From: Brasenia schreberi
Taxonomy: Eukaryota > Streptophyta > Magnoliopsida > Nymphaeales > Cabombaceae
Assembly: GCA_036023115.1 (NCBI GenBank)
Contig: JAYKKT010000091.1
Coordinates: 29,950,001-30,014,000 of the forward strand
Direction: 5' to 3'
DNA length: 64,000 bases
The notes beneath the pieces were generated by a model that had not been told where the DNA came from, did not search any database, and saw nothing but the letters and a program-made list of their open reading frames with translations. Positions within the stretch are counted from its first letter, which is position 1. The number at the start of each line of letters is the position of its first letter. Shown piece by piece: positions 1 through 10,119 of the stretch. The position numbers and the translations under genes were made by a program.

Positions 1-144
1 GAGCTTAGTGGAGGCAAATCCAATCTATCATAATGTGGTCAATAGATCCAGTTGCCGAGCAGAAATCTGTGTAAGATTCACGTTGGATGAATTCTAGATC
101 CAGTTGAACAGGGTTTATGCTTGCACACAACACAAACATGTACA

Positions 145-147
<3 letters not shown>

Positions 148-239
<92 letters not shown>
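148..239. repeat. (TA)n microsatellite
   Basis: An uninterrupted TA dinucleotide run of about 90 bases. The apparent tyrosine/isoleucine reading frames across it are artefacts of the repeat. Confidence 0.98.
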
Positions 240-242
<3 letters not shown>

Positions 243-357
243 CGGTTGTGATCAAGATACCTATCTTGCTTTACAGGATTAATGTTTTGATCACGTTCGA
301 TTGATTGTACGGATGATGATGATGTAATGGTCAATGTTTAGCGTGAGGGGTGTTTAG

Positions 358-360
<3 letters not shown>

Positions 361-418
<58 letters not shown>
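361..418. repeat. (TA)n microsatellite, second array
   Basis: A second TA run of about 58 bases, some 120 bases after the first. The unique sequence between the two arrays shows no gene. Confidence 0.98.
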
Positions 419-421
<3 letters not shown>

Positions 422-752
422 TTTCATGAGTTGATTGTTGTCTAACTAATCGGGGCCATGACTACCCTAACTTGTACAATACAACCCTAATCACAACACC
501 TACGTTCACTAAATAACACGATGTTCTAATATCATGATTTTTACATCTAGTAGTATCGTTGTACTTTTCAATTTCGTACATTTTCCAGAGCCTCCAGATA
601 TGCACTCGCGTACCAGTTTTTCAAGTTTCTGATTCTCCATGCCCTTACTTATGAACCGTATGTCCCTCAGTTTACTGGCTGATTGGGCTTCTTGTGTAAT
701 TACATATCACATCCAACTAGCACATGGGTTAATGTCACGATACGGTCTCCGG
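419..752. other. no recognisable feature
   Basis: AT-rich intergenic sequence in which I see no gene, repeat or transposon end. Confidence 0.5.
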
Positions 753-1590
753 TGATGGCACCGTTGCCCGGCAGTGGCTAGCTGATTCCTTCTTTCGTTT
801 CGTTCGACTTGGCGCACACACACGGTTCTGGTTGCATAAAGCCCTGAAAAGGGGTTATTTCCTAAAGTTGGATCGGCTACAATAGTGGCCGTGACGGGGA
901 GCCCACTTGCCACCCAGAGGGAGACTGGAGCTGTCTCTCTGATGGATGTTTGCACTCGTGCGGCTTGTGGAGGTGGAGGTGATCAACCGGAGAAGGGAGT
1001 CCCGGACTGCCACCCTTCGTGGCTCTCCGTTTAACTTCTTTTGCGTGCTCTTCTCTCAAACACTCTCACCCTATCTCACGAAATGGCTAAACTCTCGTAA
1101 TAACTCTAACCAGTTCCTTTTTAACGAGAGTCACGGCACCAGACACCATGACTCACTCACAAGACATCCGTGCTCTTCTCTCTAGCACACTCTCTCACTC
1201 TATCTCACAAAACGGGTGAACTACCTTAGGGACTCTAGCCAGTTCCTTTTTATACCACGAGGAACACGGCACTAGACACCTTGACTCGATCACAAGACAT
1301 CTTGGGCACACCACCTGGGTCCTAATTGGACCCCATACACACTTAAGGCTCAATCCCTCTACAAGACTGGCACACACTGTAACCTCCCTAAAGCAAAGAT
1401 AAGCCTATATATATGTGGCGCTCACTTGGCTTGTTTATTACAAGATTCAAGCATAAAGAAAAGACCGCTTTTGGGTTGGCCTAAACCTCCTTAAGACCTA
1501 GGCAAACCCCAAAAACCTCTTCAGGGATTAGGTGAAGATTCGCATTCGGCATGGTGTGTAGTGATGCGTGGTTGATCTCTTGTGGCCCCA
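753..1590. repeat. dispersed repeat family A, copy 1
   Basis: This stretch matches 13282-14028 in the same orientation over most of its length. Shared landmarks, in order, are a TGATGGCA start, a stretch naming GCACACACACA, AAGCCCTGA, ACTAGACA..TTGACTC.ATCACAAGACA, a TTATTACAAGA block, and TAAACCTCCTTAAGACC near the end. The copies differ by many substitutions and small indels, so they are old. The size and pairing would suit LTRs of a decayed retrotransposon, but I found no convincing primer-binding site or purine tract, so the class is open. Confidence 0.6.
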
Positions 1591-1979
1591 CACAACCACC
1601 ATGACGCTCAGTCCACCGGCTCGACTGTCAGTGAACAGACCGTTGCACATTAGTGGCTTTGTGTGGAGGCTCCCTGCCTCATGCAAGAACCTGGTTTCTA
1701 GCATTACCCTGATGATGCCTACTAGTCGATGCCTGTTTTGAGTACCTTTCAATGTATGTTGTACACTGGTGTTGTTGCCTGACGCGTGCTTCGTGCACCC
1801 ATAGAGCATTGTCTGAGCACCCGCACTCCCTCTTGGTGTGGGATCTACTCGTAGTTGTTCAATGATTGCTTGTGCTTCACCATAAGATGGTGGCACCTTA
1901 TGCTACCAACCCTCAACTCCATTAGGTTGACCCAAGCTCTCCACCACCCGGTTGGGGCAGTGACTATCATATCGCCTAA
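1591..1979. other. no recognisable gene; probable repeat remnant
   Basis: The sequence has a GC content like the flanking repeats. A minus-strand open frame here (1528-1896) starts MPPSYGEAQAIIEQL, but I do not recognise a family. It ends at the left LTR of the next element. Confidence 0.35.
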
Positions 1980-2806
1980 TGTTACGGGTGTTTTTTTCGA
2001 AGCGCTAGCACCACGCGAGGGGTTCCAATTTGGCATGTCTACACACGGACGATGCATGGAAAGACGCAAGCATCCCTTCACTTCAAAGGCAAGCACGCAT
2101 GAAAGCGAGCGGTGCATGCACACGTGAAGACATTCACATCCCTTGTACATAACATGTAGCTAGGTAGTGGTAATTTGGAGTCATCCTTTGTATACACTTT
2201 GTATGTCTTGTAATCGGATGGAGTTGGATCCATCCAAGTCCAAGTCGGGTTTAAGTGGGACTAGACTAGGGCTGGGTTAAGAGGTTAACTAGGCTTAGTT
2301 AATTCTAACCTAAGTGAGGTTAGTGAAAAGAATATTTCCTTGAATATTCTTCCAGCCATGCTACACTAAGGGGCGGATTACACTTGGACCAGCTCTATAA
2401 ATACCCATGGGGCTGGGTATTGTGAGCTATCTTGACATAGCTTGAGTAATCCTTTGAGTAAGTAGGATCCCACCAGCCTTAGGGAGTGAGAGAGAGCCAC
2501 TCGTGAGTGGAGTGAGCTCTAGGCATGAGACCTAGGCTGGAAGAGTGTGGCCAAGTGTGAGAGTGTAAGCCGAGTGCAGTCCATGTCTTGTCATGTATTG
2601 TTTCTTGCTGAAATAAAGCTTGACGATCCTGTCTTCTATATGATCTTCGTGAGCCTTCATAATCTGAACGCAGAAGAGAAGCTTCTCTTCAACGTGTTCA
2701 CAGCGTTCTGCGCATTGGAGTTTCGGCTGAAGAAGGAAGTGGTCCTTCTTGCCATCACAGGTCAGTAAACGTCTATTAAACGAATGTTTGAAACTGATCC
2801 GTGACA
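1980..2806 (+). repeat. 5' LTR of the gag-protease gypsy element
   Basis: It starts TGTTACGGGTG and ends GATCCGTGACA. It aligns with 5764-6680 nearly throughout. A CTATAAATA box near 2395 is followed by the GCTGGGTATTG block shared by both LTRs, and an AATAAA signal lies near 2611. It lacks roughly 60 bases present in the right LTR (about 6460-6520). Confidence 0.85.
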
Positions 2807-2809
2807 GTT

Positions 2810-2820
2810 TGGTACCAGAG
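2810..2820 (+). promoter_or_regulatory. primer-binding site
   Basis: TGGTACCAGAG lies three bases after the 5' LTR. It differs by one base from TGGTATCAGAG, the usual site for initiator methionine tRNA priming in plant LTR elements. Confidence 0.6.
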
Positions 2821-3788
2821 AATCAAAAGCTCGATTCGCGAAGAAACGAGGACAGGAATGATCATTCCAAAAAGATCGGAGCAAATCAGGAACTTCAGAA
2901 AATTCAACTGAAGAACAGGAAATTTCTACGGGAAGAAGTTCAGATCTGGAAATTCTCCACCGATCCGAATGAGGTAAACGCTTAATTGCTTCGTTTAGGA
3001 GTGGATCCATCAAGGAGTGATACATAGACACTCACATCTAGCAGATCTAAGTCAGATCGAGGAGGAAAAAGTTTTATTCTTGAGGAACAATGCCGGAAAA
3101 CTGACCGGTGAGAAAGAAGTTCTGTACGATCTGTAATTGTTCTTGTTGTGCACGAATTTCCAATTCTCAGACTCCTAAGGAACAGATATGACCTTACAAG
3201 TGTTTAAGGAACTCAGATCAACAAGGAATTCGATCAGATATGGTCGGATCTGATCAAGAAAAATTCTGGCGGGAACCTGAAATTTCAGATATGAAAATTC
3301 TGAACTATTTCTGCGGTGAATCTTGTTAGTTCTTGCTTGTTTGGGAAAAGATAATGTCTATCTTGGTTAAGCACAAGCTAAGAACAGGTTTACCATACCA
3401 CAGGACAGCTGATCCAACCGGAATTCCACGAAACAATCAGTCGGAATCAAGCGGAATTCAGACTGAAACGGTGACAGACAGAAACGCAGAAGCTGAAATC
3501 AGTGTTTCTTGCATAGCTAGTTTCGGGGGTTAATTCTTGGAGGTTTTATCTGAAATTTGGTGTGTACACTCTACACATACCGTAGCTGTTCATAGTGTTC
3601 AGAAATTTTGAAATCGGATCTGTAGTGGTGTCAGAATCGCATCGCAAAACCGCTGCAAATTCAACTGAAGTCGGAAATTGTAATTCTGCTGTAAAAGTTT
3701 TCAACGTCTGTACTGTGGTCCGCGTGAGGTCTTGAGCGAGTGTTTTTCTGTAAAACTTCTTGTAAGAGTTGAGTTGAGGCTTGCACAA

Positions 3789-4545
3789 GATGGGAAAGGT
3801 ACAGAAAGAGGCAGCCGAAGAAACCAGCTCCTCCGGTAGACCTTCCACAGATGAGGTGCTGCTGCAGATTTTACAGCAGCTATCCAATTGCGGTTGACAC
3901 AAACGCAGCTGCAGGAAAGCCAAGAAAAGCTTGTTGTTCAGGTGGTCTCCTTGGAGGTGCAGCAGTCCCAAGTTCCACCAGAACCACAGGTAATTCGGCC
4001 GCATGAGCTGAGTCCGGTTCGCATATGGGCATGAAACGACACGCATTTCTAACCTATTATCTCTTAAAATAAAAATTCCAAAACCTAAACCGTTTGGGGG
4101 TGTTCGGGATAGGAAGTCGATTGAAAACTTTCTATAGGATTGGGAGAGATATTTGAATGTCTCTCAAGTATCCAAGGACAGCCGAGGACAGTAAGGTGTT
4201 AGTGGCTACGTTGTTGGACACTAAGGTGTTAGTGGCTACGTTGTTCTTTACAGTTGATGCAAAGATGTGGTGGTGAACTAGGGAGTTAGCTACCACGGAT
4301 GGAAATGCGACTCTCCGTTCTACTTGGGAAGAATTTAAGAGAGATGTGAGGGTTCTGTTCACGCCAATAAATTGCGGTCATATGACTCGGGAGCTTCTTA
4401 CCAAGCTCAAACAAATGGGTACTCTACATGAGAATGTGCATAAATTAAGCTCTTTGTTGTTAGACATTCGAAATATGAGTGAAGTGGTTAAAATGTTCTA
4501 TTTTGAACAAGGTCTTCAACCTTTAAGTAGAGCTAAGGAGTAGTT
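3789..4545 (+). pseudogene. gypsy gag, capsid region (broken)
   Basis: The frame opens at ATG 3789 with MGKVQKEAAEETSSSG. After several stops and shifts it reaches a capsid-like stretch that reads VRDRKSIENFL near 4100, then TWEEFKRDVRVLF near 4325 and NVHKLSSLLLDIRNMSE near 4440. This order (ENFL..W, W.EFK..F, REY..FS.L.LDI..MSE) is the retrotransposon gag signature of plant gypsy elements. A 33 bp unit is tandemly duplicated at about 4194-4245. In-frame stops near 4155 and 4280 make it non-functional. Confidence 0.75.
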
Positions 4546-4547
4546 CA

Positions 4548-4883
4548 TTGCCTGTATTGGAGGCTATTGTAGTCGTTGAGTCGTTTGTTGACCTTAGGTG
4601 CTCACGAGAGAGTGACGAGACGTTCAAGGATAAGAAAGGGGATAAAACGACTAAAAACCATAGAAAGAACAGGAACGAACCGGAGAAGAGTGTGGTAGAT
4701 CCGACATCTTCTACGGGGAGAAATGGAGGCAAGGGAGTGGAGCCATGCTATGTATGCAATGGGCCTCATCTTATACAAAATTGCCCCAAGAAAGCTAAGT
4801 TAACTGCCTTGGAATTGAGGGAACAAATTAAGGTCGAGGAAGTGACGGATACGCCTATGGATGAGGTGATCCAAGTCGCGTAG
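4548..4883 (+). pseudogene. gypsy gag, nucleocapsid zinc knuckle
   Basis: This open stretch continues gag after a frameshift. It has a lysine- and arginine-rich middle (about residues 28-48), then CYVCNGPHLIQNC at about residues 67-79, a CX2CX3HX4C zinc knuckle one residue shorter than the canonical CX2CX4HX4C. Nucleocapsid knuckles bind the element RNA during packaging. It ends 18 bases before the protease frame. Confidence 0.75.
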
Positions 4884-4901
4884 TTTCAACTTCTCAACAC
4901 A

Positions 4902-5240
4902 ATGAGTTGTGAGGGTCTGAAGCAAGCCTTGAGCTTCGTAAAGGTGCAATTGGATCGACACACCATTCAGGCATTGGTAGACTCAGGGATGAGTAATTCT
5001 TTGATTTCACCACAAGTTGCTACGTCGATGGGTTTGAAGGTGATGCCGTCCACCACACAATTGAAACTTGTGAATGCTGCCGTGAGTTCCATCGAGGGAG
5101 TAGCACGGGGATGCAAGTTGAGGGTTGGACCGTGGATGGTTATAACGGATCTTATAGTAACCGTCATAGAAGAATACTCGATGATCCTTGGGTGTGACTT
5201 TATGGTAGTTGCACAGGTGATGGTAGTGCCACATCCTTGA
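4902..5240 (+). pseudogene. retroviral-type aspartic protease, gypsy
   Basis: About 112 residues with ALVDSGMSNSLIS at residues 25-37, the D-S-G active-site loop and following helix of pepsin-like retrotransposon proteases. A later SMILGCDFM segment (about residue 92) corresponds to the conserved ILG motif near the flap and second beta hairpin. The normal plant gypsy form is VDSGATHNFI. The catalytic Asp is kept. The frame stops where a linker to reverse transcriptase would be expected, and no such domain follows. Confidence 0.8.
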
Positions 5241-5763
5241 GGGTTGGTCATCATGCATGAAGGTTCGTCAGGGTTTGTCTCATGTGTGAATCCAAGTAAG
5301 GCACTTGCTACATTGACGTGTATTGCATTATATCTCATAGGTGATAGGCCGGTGAGTGGGTCGAGGGTCACTAGGGGCGAGAGGTCATCGAAGGAGATAG
5401 GACCAGTCACCGGGTCAGGGCAGGACAAGGGTAGGGTTGCCAGCCAGAGAGTAAACCTCCTCAGGCAGGGAGGTTAACGTCAGTCCATTAGTGCCAGTCG
5501 CAGTGTCAGGGTCAGTGCTAGGGCAGAGTCGTAGGGGACAGGTTGCCAACACCACCCCAAGGTTGACGAGGAGGTTGATTTATAGTAAGGTTTGTGCAAA
5601 CCGAACAACATCCATGAGAGGTGTTGACATGCCAGTGACAAAAGCAGGTGGCAATGGAGCTGATGGTCGGGGTTGTGGGAAGTGCTTAGTCGGGGGAGTG
5701 CCTTGGGCGAGGCACACACTCACGAGACCTCGATGGCAAGGTCCTGCTTGGTCAGAGGAGAAT
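5241..5763 (+). other. gypsy interior without coding similarity
   Basis: Between protease and the 3' LTR I find no YxDD, RNase H or integrase motif. The sequence just before the LTR includes AGAGGAGAA, a weak polypurine tract. Confidence 0.5.
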
Positions 5764-6680
5764 TATCACGGGTGTTTTTTCGAAGCGCTAGCGCCACATG
5801 AGGGGTCCCGATTCGACATGTCTATGCACAAACGACACGCAAAAAGATGCAAGTATCCCTTCACTTCAGAGGCAAGCACACATGAAAGTGAGCGGCGCGT
5901 GCACACGTGAAGACGTTCACATCCCTTGTACATAACATGTAGCTAGGGAGTGGTAGTTTGGAGTCGGTGTTTTGTATACACTTTGTACATAGCATTGAGT
6001 CTTGTACATGTCTTGTAATCGAGTGGAGTTGGATCCATCCAAGTCCAAGTCTGGTTTGAGTGGGACTAGACTGGGGCTGGTTAATGGGTTAACTAGGCTT
6101 AGTTAATCCTAACCTAAGTGAGGTTAGTGGAAAGAATATTTCAGCCATGATACAATAAGGGGCGGATTACACTTGGGCCAGCTCTATAAATACCCATGGG
6201 GCAGGGTATTGTGAGCTATCTTGACTCATCTTGACATAGCTTGAGTAATCCTTTGAGTGAGTAGGATCCCAGCAACCTTAGGGAGTGAGAGAGATTCATT
6301 CGTGAGTGGAGTGAGCTCTAGGCGTGAGACCTAGGATGGAAGAGTGTGGTCGAGTATGAGAGTGTAAGCCGAGTGCAATCCATGTCTTGTCCTGTATTGT
6401 TTCTTGCTAGAATAAAGCTTGACGATCATGTCTTCTATATGATCTTCATGAGCCTTCATACAGCTATGAGTGTGTGTGCGTGGACCTTAGAGCATGTGTA
6501 AGACCTTCCGCATTACAATCTGAACGCAGAAGGAAGAGAAGCCTCTCTTCAACGTGAAAACCGCGGGAAGTTCACAGCGTTATGCGCATTGGAGTTTCGG
6601 CTGAAGAAGGAAGCGATCCTTCTTGCCATCACAGGTCAGTAAATGTCTATTAAACAAACGTTTGAAACTGATCCGTGACA
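5764..6680 (+). repeat. 3' LTR of the gag-protease gypsy element
   Basis: It starts TATCACGGGTG (the left LTR has TGTTACGGGTG) and ends GATCCGTGACA. The TATA-like CTATAAATA lies near 6184 and AATAAA near 6411. It carries an extra block around 6460-6520 relative to the left copy. Confidence 0.85.
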
Positions 6681-6689
6681 CCTCTTGGG

Positions 6690-7870
6690 AGGTATCTATT
6701 TGCGTATGATAACCTCTCTTGCCTTGGCCCTATCACGGGCTCAATGCTTGTCCGAACCATCCCCTGCCTCTAGGAAAGATTCTTGCATCCTCTGACTAGC
6801 AGTCTCCACTGCTGACTACTATAGTAGGATGTATAGGTGGCCTTTACTTGGTTGCTCCCGGTTTCAATTTTCGGTTCGCCGTCTCTCAGGTACAACAACC
6901 CACCAATGTGGGGTGCTACCATCATTTTGAACGCCCGAAAGAATTCACAACCAAGGACTAGTAGAAAGCCCACAAAATCCACTACAAGGAGGTCCAAACT
7001 CCCATCCATCAGCCTACTTTGAATCGGCAGGTTCATGGTGTGATTCTTGGGTTGTGGGCCTCGATTGGAAGCCTCCACTAGGCCCAACTCCCATGCCATG
7101 GCCGTCCATACTATGGAGTGTCACCCCTGAATGAGCCATAGCATGCACATGATGTTGGTTGGACCATGTCTTCACAAAAATGAGGTGTCGTTGAGGTCCT
7201 CCTATGCCTCCATCGTGTTAAGGACAATGTCCTTGCTGTCTTCAAGATCCGACTAAGGTTCCTCTTCCTTGGACGTCACTGCAGCTACAACTGCCCTCAT
7301 TGGGTCGTCACACATCGAATGAGATCGTTGCAAACATAGCACAGCTCTAGCCCCTTCTACTTCTTTACTGGTGTTGGTTTTCATCTGTTTGAAGAAGCTC
7401 CTCACCATTAGCGCCTGCTTCTGCAACTGATTGGTGTTGCGGCTGATTTTGGTGAATCACTTTGATTTTGGTCTCCACTACATCTAGAGCTCTCCTTGTT
7501 GTCCTTGTCCCTCATGTCATCGATTTCCAATGAGGCGATGCTAAACTGTCGTAGATACAAAAAACACTCACTGTGTTCTTCACCGTAAGGTCTTGCGGTC
7601 TTGCCAACCCACATGGGATCACAAGAAAGATGTACCTCATCTTTAATTTCCCTCATGTCGTGATAAGGGGTTGTTCATTCAAACACGCACCAAAGCTTGG
7701 TACCATCGTTTATGTAGAACACGACTTGAAGCAACGGGTCCACTCTAGCATCCATGTCGGTTCAATGCGCCTCTACATCGTCATGCGCTCCGTGACAATC
7801 ATGGCAACATGTGGGTCTCCTAGTATGGTGGTAGTGGATCATGGCAGGCTTCAGTCATAGGGTTCGACAA
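6690..7870 (-). pseudogene. Ty3/gypsy gag-protease fragment, antisense
   Basis: Read on the minus strand, a gag-like part at about 7870-7400 is followed by a degraded zinc knuckle (CYVCND near 7355). A protease tail follows at about 7099-6770 with FLLVLGCEFFRAFKMMVAPH, matching the ILGMEFL..KV.P.PH pattern at the end of gypsy proteases. Stops interrupt it throughout. It lies directly beyond the 3' LTR of the sense-strand gypsy and is opposite in orientation, so it is a separate insertion. No LTR was recognised for it. Confidence 0.6.
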
Positions 7871-8009
7871 AACCTCCCTTGTTTGTCACAAAAACCAAAA
7901 TTTTGGTGTGTTAGTACTAGATAAACTCTATTCACTGTAAGAGAAAGAAGGCACCCACGGTGAAGAAATTAAAAGCTGTCACCGCTTAATACAATGATCA
8001 AAAGTAGTC
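7871..8009. other. possible LTR remnant shared with 12590-12650
   Basis: ATAAACTC..TTCACTGTAAGAGAAAGAA at about 7920-7955 resembles a stretch at about 12600-12635. The two copies lie either side of the antisense copia element and may be remnants of its LTRs. Confidence 0.35.
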
Positions 8010-8700
8010 TTCTTGAATCCCTACTTGGATCATAATAGACTCAAACTTCTTGTACTTGTGCCTTGAGGCTTGTTTCAAGCCATACAAACTTTTCTTCAAC
8101 TTGCGAGACATTGTTTTCTTTACCCTTCGCCACAAAACCCTCAAAGTTGATCCATGTAAATCTCTTCTTCCAAATCACCATGAAGTTTGAAATCTACCTC
8201 TAAATCTAAAGACTAGCTGCACAAACCAAAAACAACTCGGATGGAAGACATTTTAACAAAACCAAATGAGAAGATTTCCACGAAATCAATCCCCGTTTTT
8301 CTCATGGTAGCTTTTTGATAAACTAATCTAGCTTTAGTATCTTGGGTGGAAGTATTCTCATCATTTCTTCAACCTGTAAATCCACTCATTTCCAAAGCTC
8401 TCCTGTCCTTGAGGGGCAACTCTGGACCAAGCTCAGTATGGAGTTGTTAAGCAAAGATTTCATTTTATCCTTTATAACTATAATTCACTCTCCTTTATAT
8501 TCCCTCTCTATAGCCTCTACATAGCACTATGTTCTCTCTCGTCAGTAAGAACATATTCTTCTAAAGAAGAATAAGTAGATGGAATATGATGTTTGGTCGA
8601 TCACCTAAGTGAAATAGCAAACTGATTAGAAGGAAGAATATCAGTGTCAACCTCAACCACATTATCTGGAATAAGACTATGTATATCATTATGACTAATA
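8010..8700 (-). pseudogene. Ty1/copia reverse transcriptase, N-terminal half, antisense
   Basis: Minus-strand translation gives DIHSLIPDNVVEVD, then EYVLTDE, then KLKKSLYGLKQASR at about 8110-8070, the LYGLKQ(A/S)PR motif of copia reverse transcriptase. The frame then breaks at about 8000, before the YVDD active site, so the catalytic half and RNase H are missing. Its integrase and gag lie beyond an insertion (10120-12240), so the two blocks are one element. Confidence 0.75.
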
Positions 8701-10116
8701 GACTCAACACGGACCTGAGTTCGTGGCACGCACGCCCGCACGCACCCATCATCCGGAGGGCTTCACCATGTTGATATGTACAATAGTCCATGTATATCAG
8801 TCCTTTGTAAGGTTTGGGTAAGTCTATAAACCCGGGCAGAGTCAACCGAGTCTAGGTCTAGGTTGAGTCGTATTAGCCCTAGGTCTAGTTGGGTCCAAAC
8901 TTGGGTTTGGATCGGATCTTGGATCAGGTTTGGGTCGGGTCTTGGATCCTTGCAAAACCGGGTCGGGTTGACCCAAGAATGGGTTCGGGTCCAAGTCGGG
9001 TCGGGTCGACCCATATCTGGGTTTGGTCCAACCGGGTCGGGTTGACCCGAATCCTAGTGGGTTAGGACAGGTCAGTTAGGGTTTGGTTAGGTCTAGGTCC
9101 AGTTTGGGTTTGGTTGGAACCACCTGGGATGGGTGGTGGTCTTAGGTGGGTCGGTTAGAACCCCCCGAGGACAGGTGGTGGCCTAGGGGGGGCAGTTAGT
9201 GCATGGGGCCAGGTGGCGCCCTGTGGTGAGGTGTTGTGGGCACCTCACCCGCACCCCAAGGGGGGGTGCGGTTACAAGGGTAACTGTTCCTTTGGAGGGA
9301 ATGGTTACAGCACTAGCCCAGGGGCCCTGCCTATAAAGCAAGGGGCCTCCCCACTATGCAGGGTTGTTAAACCGAGTGTAGTGAGTGCTGTAAGAGAGAG
9401 AGAAGAGGAGGGAGGAAGACCGAGCCGGACAGAGCCTTCTGCCACCAGACGCCCACAACAACAACGCATGCAGAACCTGAGCGGTGGACTGCTAGCACCC
9501 TAGCACCAGCGTTTAGCGCAGCCTTGCAGCAAAGCCCCGGTGTCAGCAGCCGACGTCTACAGCGCACGCCCAGCAACCGAAGCCATAGTGCGCGCCCCGC
9601 CCAACAGCTCTCCGCAGCGCTAGCGCTCTAGCGCCAGTCCCTAGCGCTAGCTTCTACCAGCAGGGGGCGATCTTCTTCCAGGGTGCCGACCAGCACTATC
9701 TATGCAGTGTACAACCCTGTGCACCCATCCAGCCTGCTCAACCGAACCTAGCAACAGACAACTGATCATCAAGGGGCGTTAGGTTGTGTAAACCTCCCTT
9801 TGAGTTCCAATTAGACGAGAGTCATCTATGTTTGGTTCCCAAGGAACCTTAGTTGATTGGAAACCCCGGTTGTACTTGTTCTAAAGGAAAGGCTTTGAGT
9901 TTAAGTTCCAAAGTTGTTTGACATGTTTGCTTAAGTCTTGTTGGCAGCGTTATTGCATGGAGATCTGAAGGAGCGCGCGATCCTGCATCCCAACAACATC
10001 CATTTAAGGTAGTAGTAGGGGTAAGTGATCAAGTGTTGGGCTGATAGAATCGTCGGGCGATTCTAGCCATCACTGGGACGATCCAACTTAGCGAAAAATT
10101 CTAAGTCAAAAATCAA
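8700..10116 (-). mobile_element. GC-rich solo-LTR-like insertion in the antisense copia
   Basis: This block separates copia integrase from reverse transcriptase. On the minus strand it would open TGTCACAGG at 10116, directly after the copia sequence. On the plus strand it contains a CCTATAAAG TATA-like box near 9330, no coding domain, and the ending CCTGTGACA that resembles other gypsy LTR ends. I infer a solo LTR or degraded LTR piece. I could not find a matching target duplication or fix the left edge, so the boundary and class are tentative. Confidence 0.4.
8863..9080. repeat. GGGTCGGGT / GGGTTGACCC degenerate repeats
   Basis: A dense array of GGGTY-rich short repeats, with GGTCGGGTTGACCC and its near-palindromic variants occurring several times. 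It is G-rich on the plus strand. Confidence 0.75.
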
Positions 10117-10119
10117 CCT

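Larger units (their letters stand above)
1980..6680 (+). mobile_element. Ty3/gypsy-type LTR element with gag and protease only
   Basis: Two direct LTRs (1980-2806 and 5764-6680) bound a 2.96 kb interior. A primer-binding-like site directly follows the left LTR. The interior holds a gypsy-type gag, a CCHC zinc knuckle and a DSG aspartic protease, followed by about 500 bases without reverse transcriptase, RNase H or integrase. That layout matches the non-autonomous class called TR-GAG. All frames carry stops or shifts. The 5 bases flanking it are CCTAA on the left and CCTCT on the right, a partial target duplication at best. The LTRs are clearly diverged, so the insertion is not recent. Confidence 0.8.

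Noticed and set aside
5..334. Open frames across the TA arrays rich in Tyr-Ile
   Set aside because: They are translations of a dinucleotide repeat and have no other content.
148..418. TA arrays as a possible replication origin or matrix attachment site
   Set aside because: Only the dinucleotide run is visible; there is no supporting motif.
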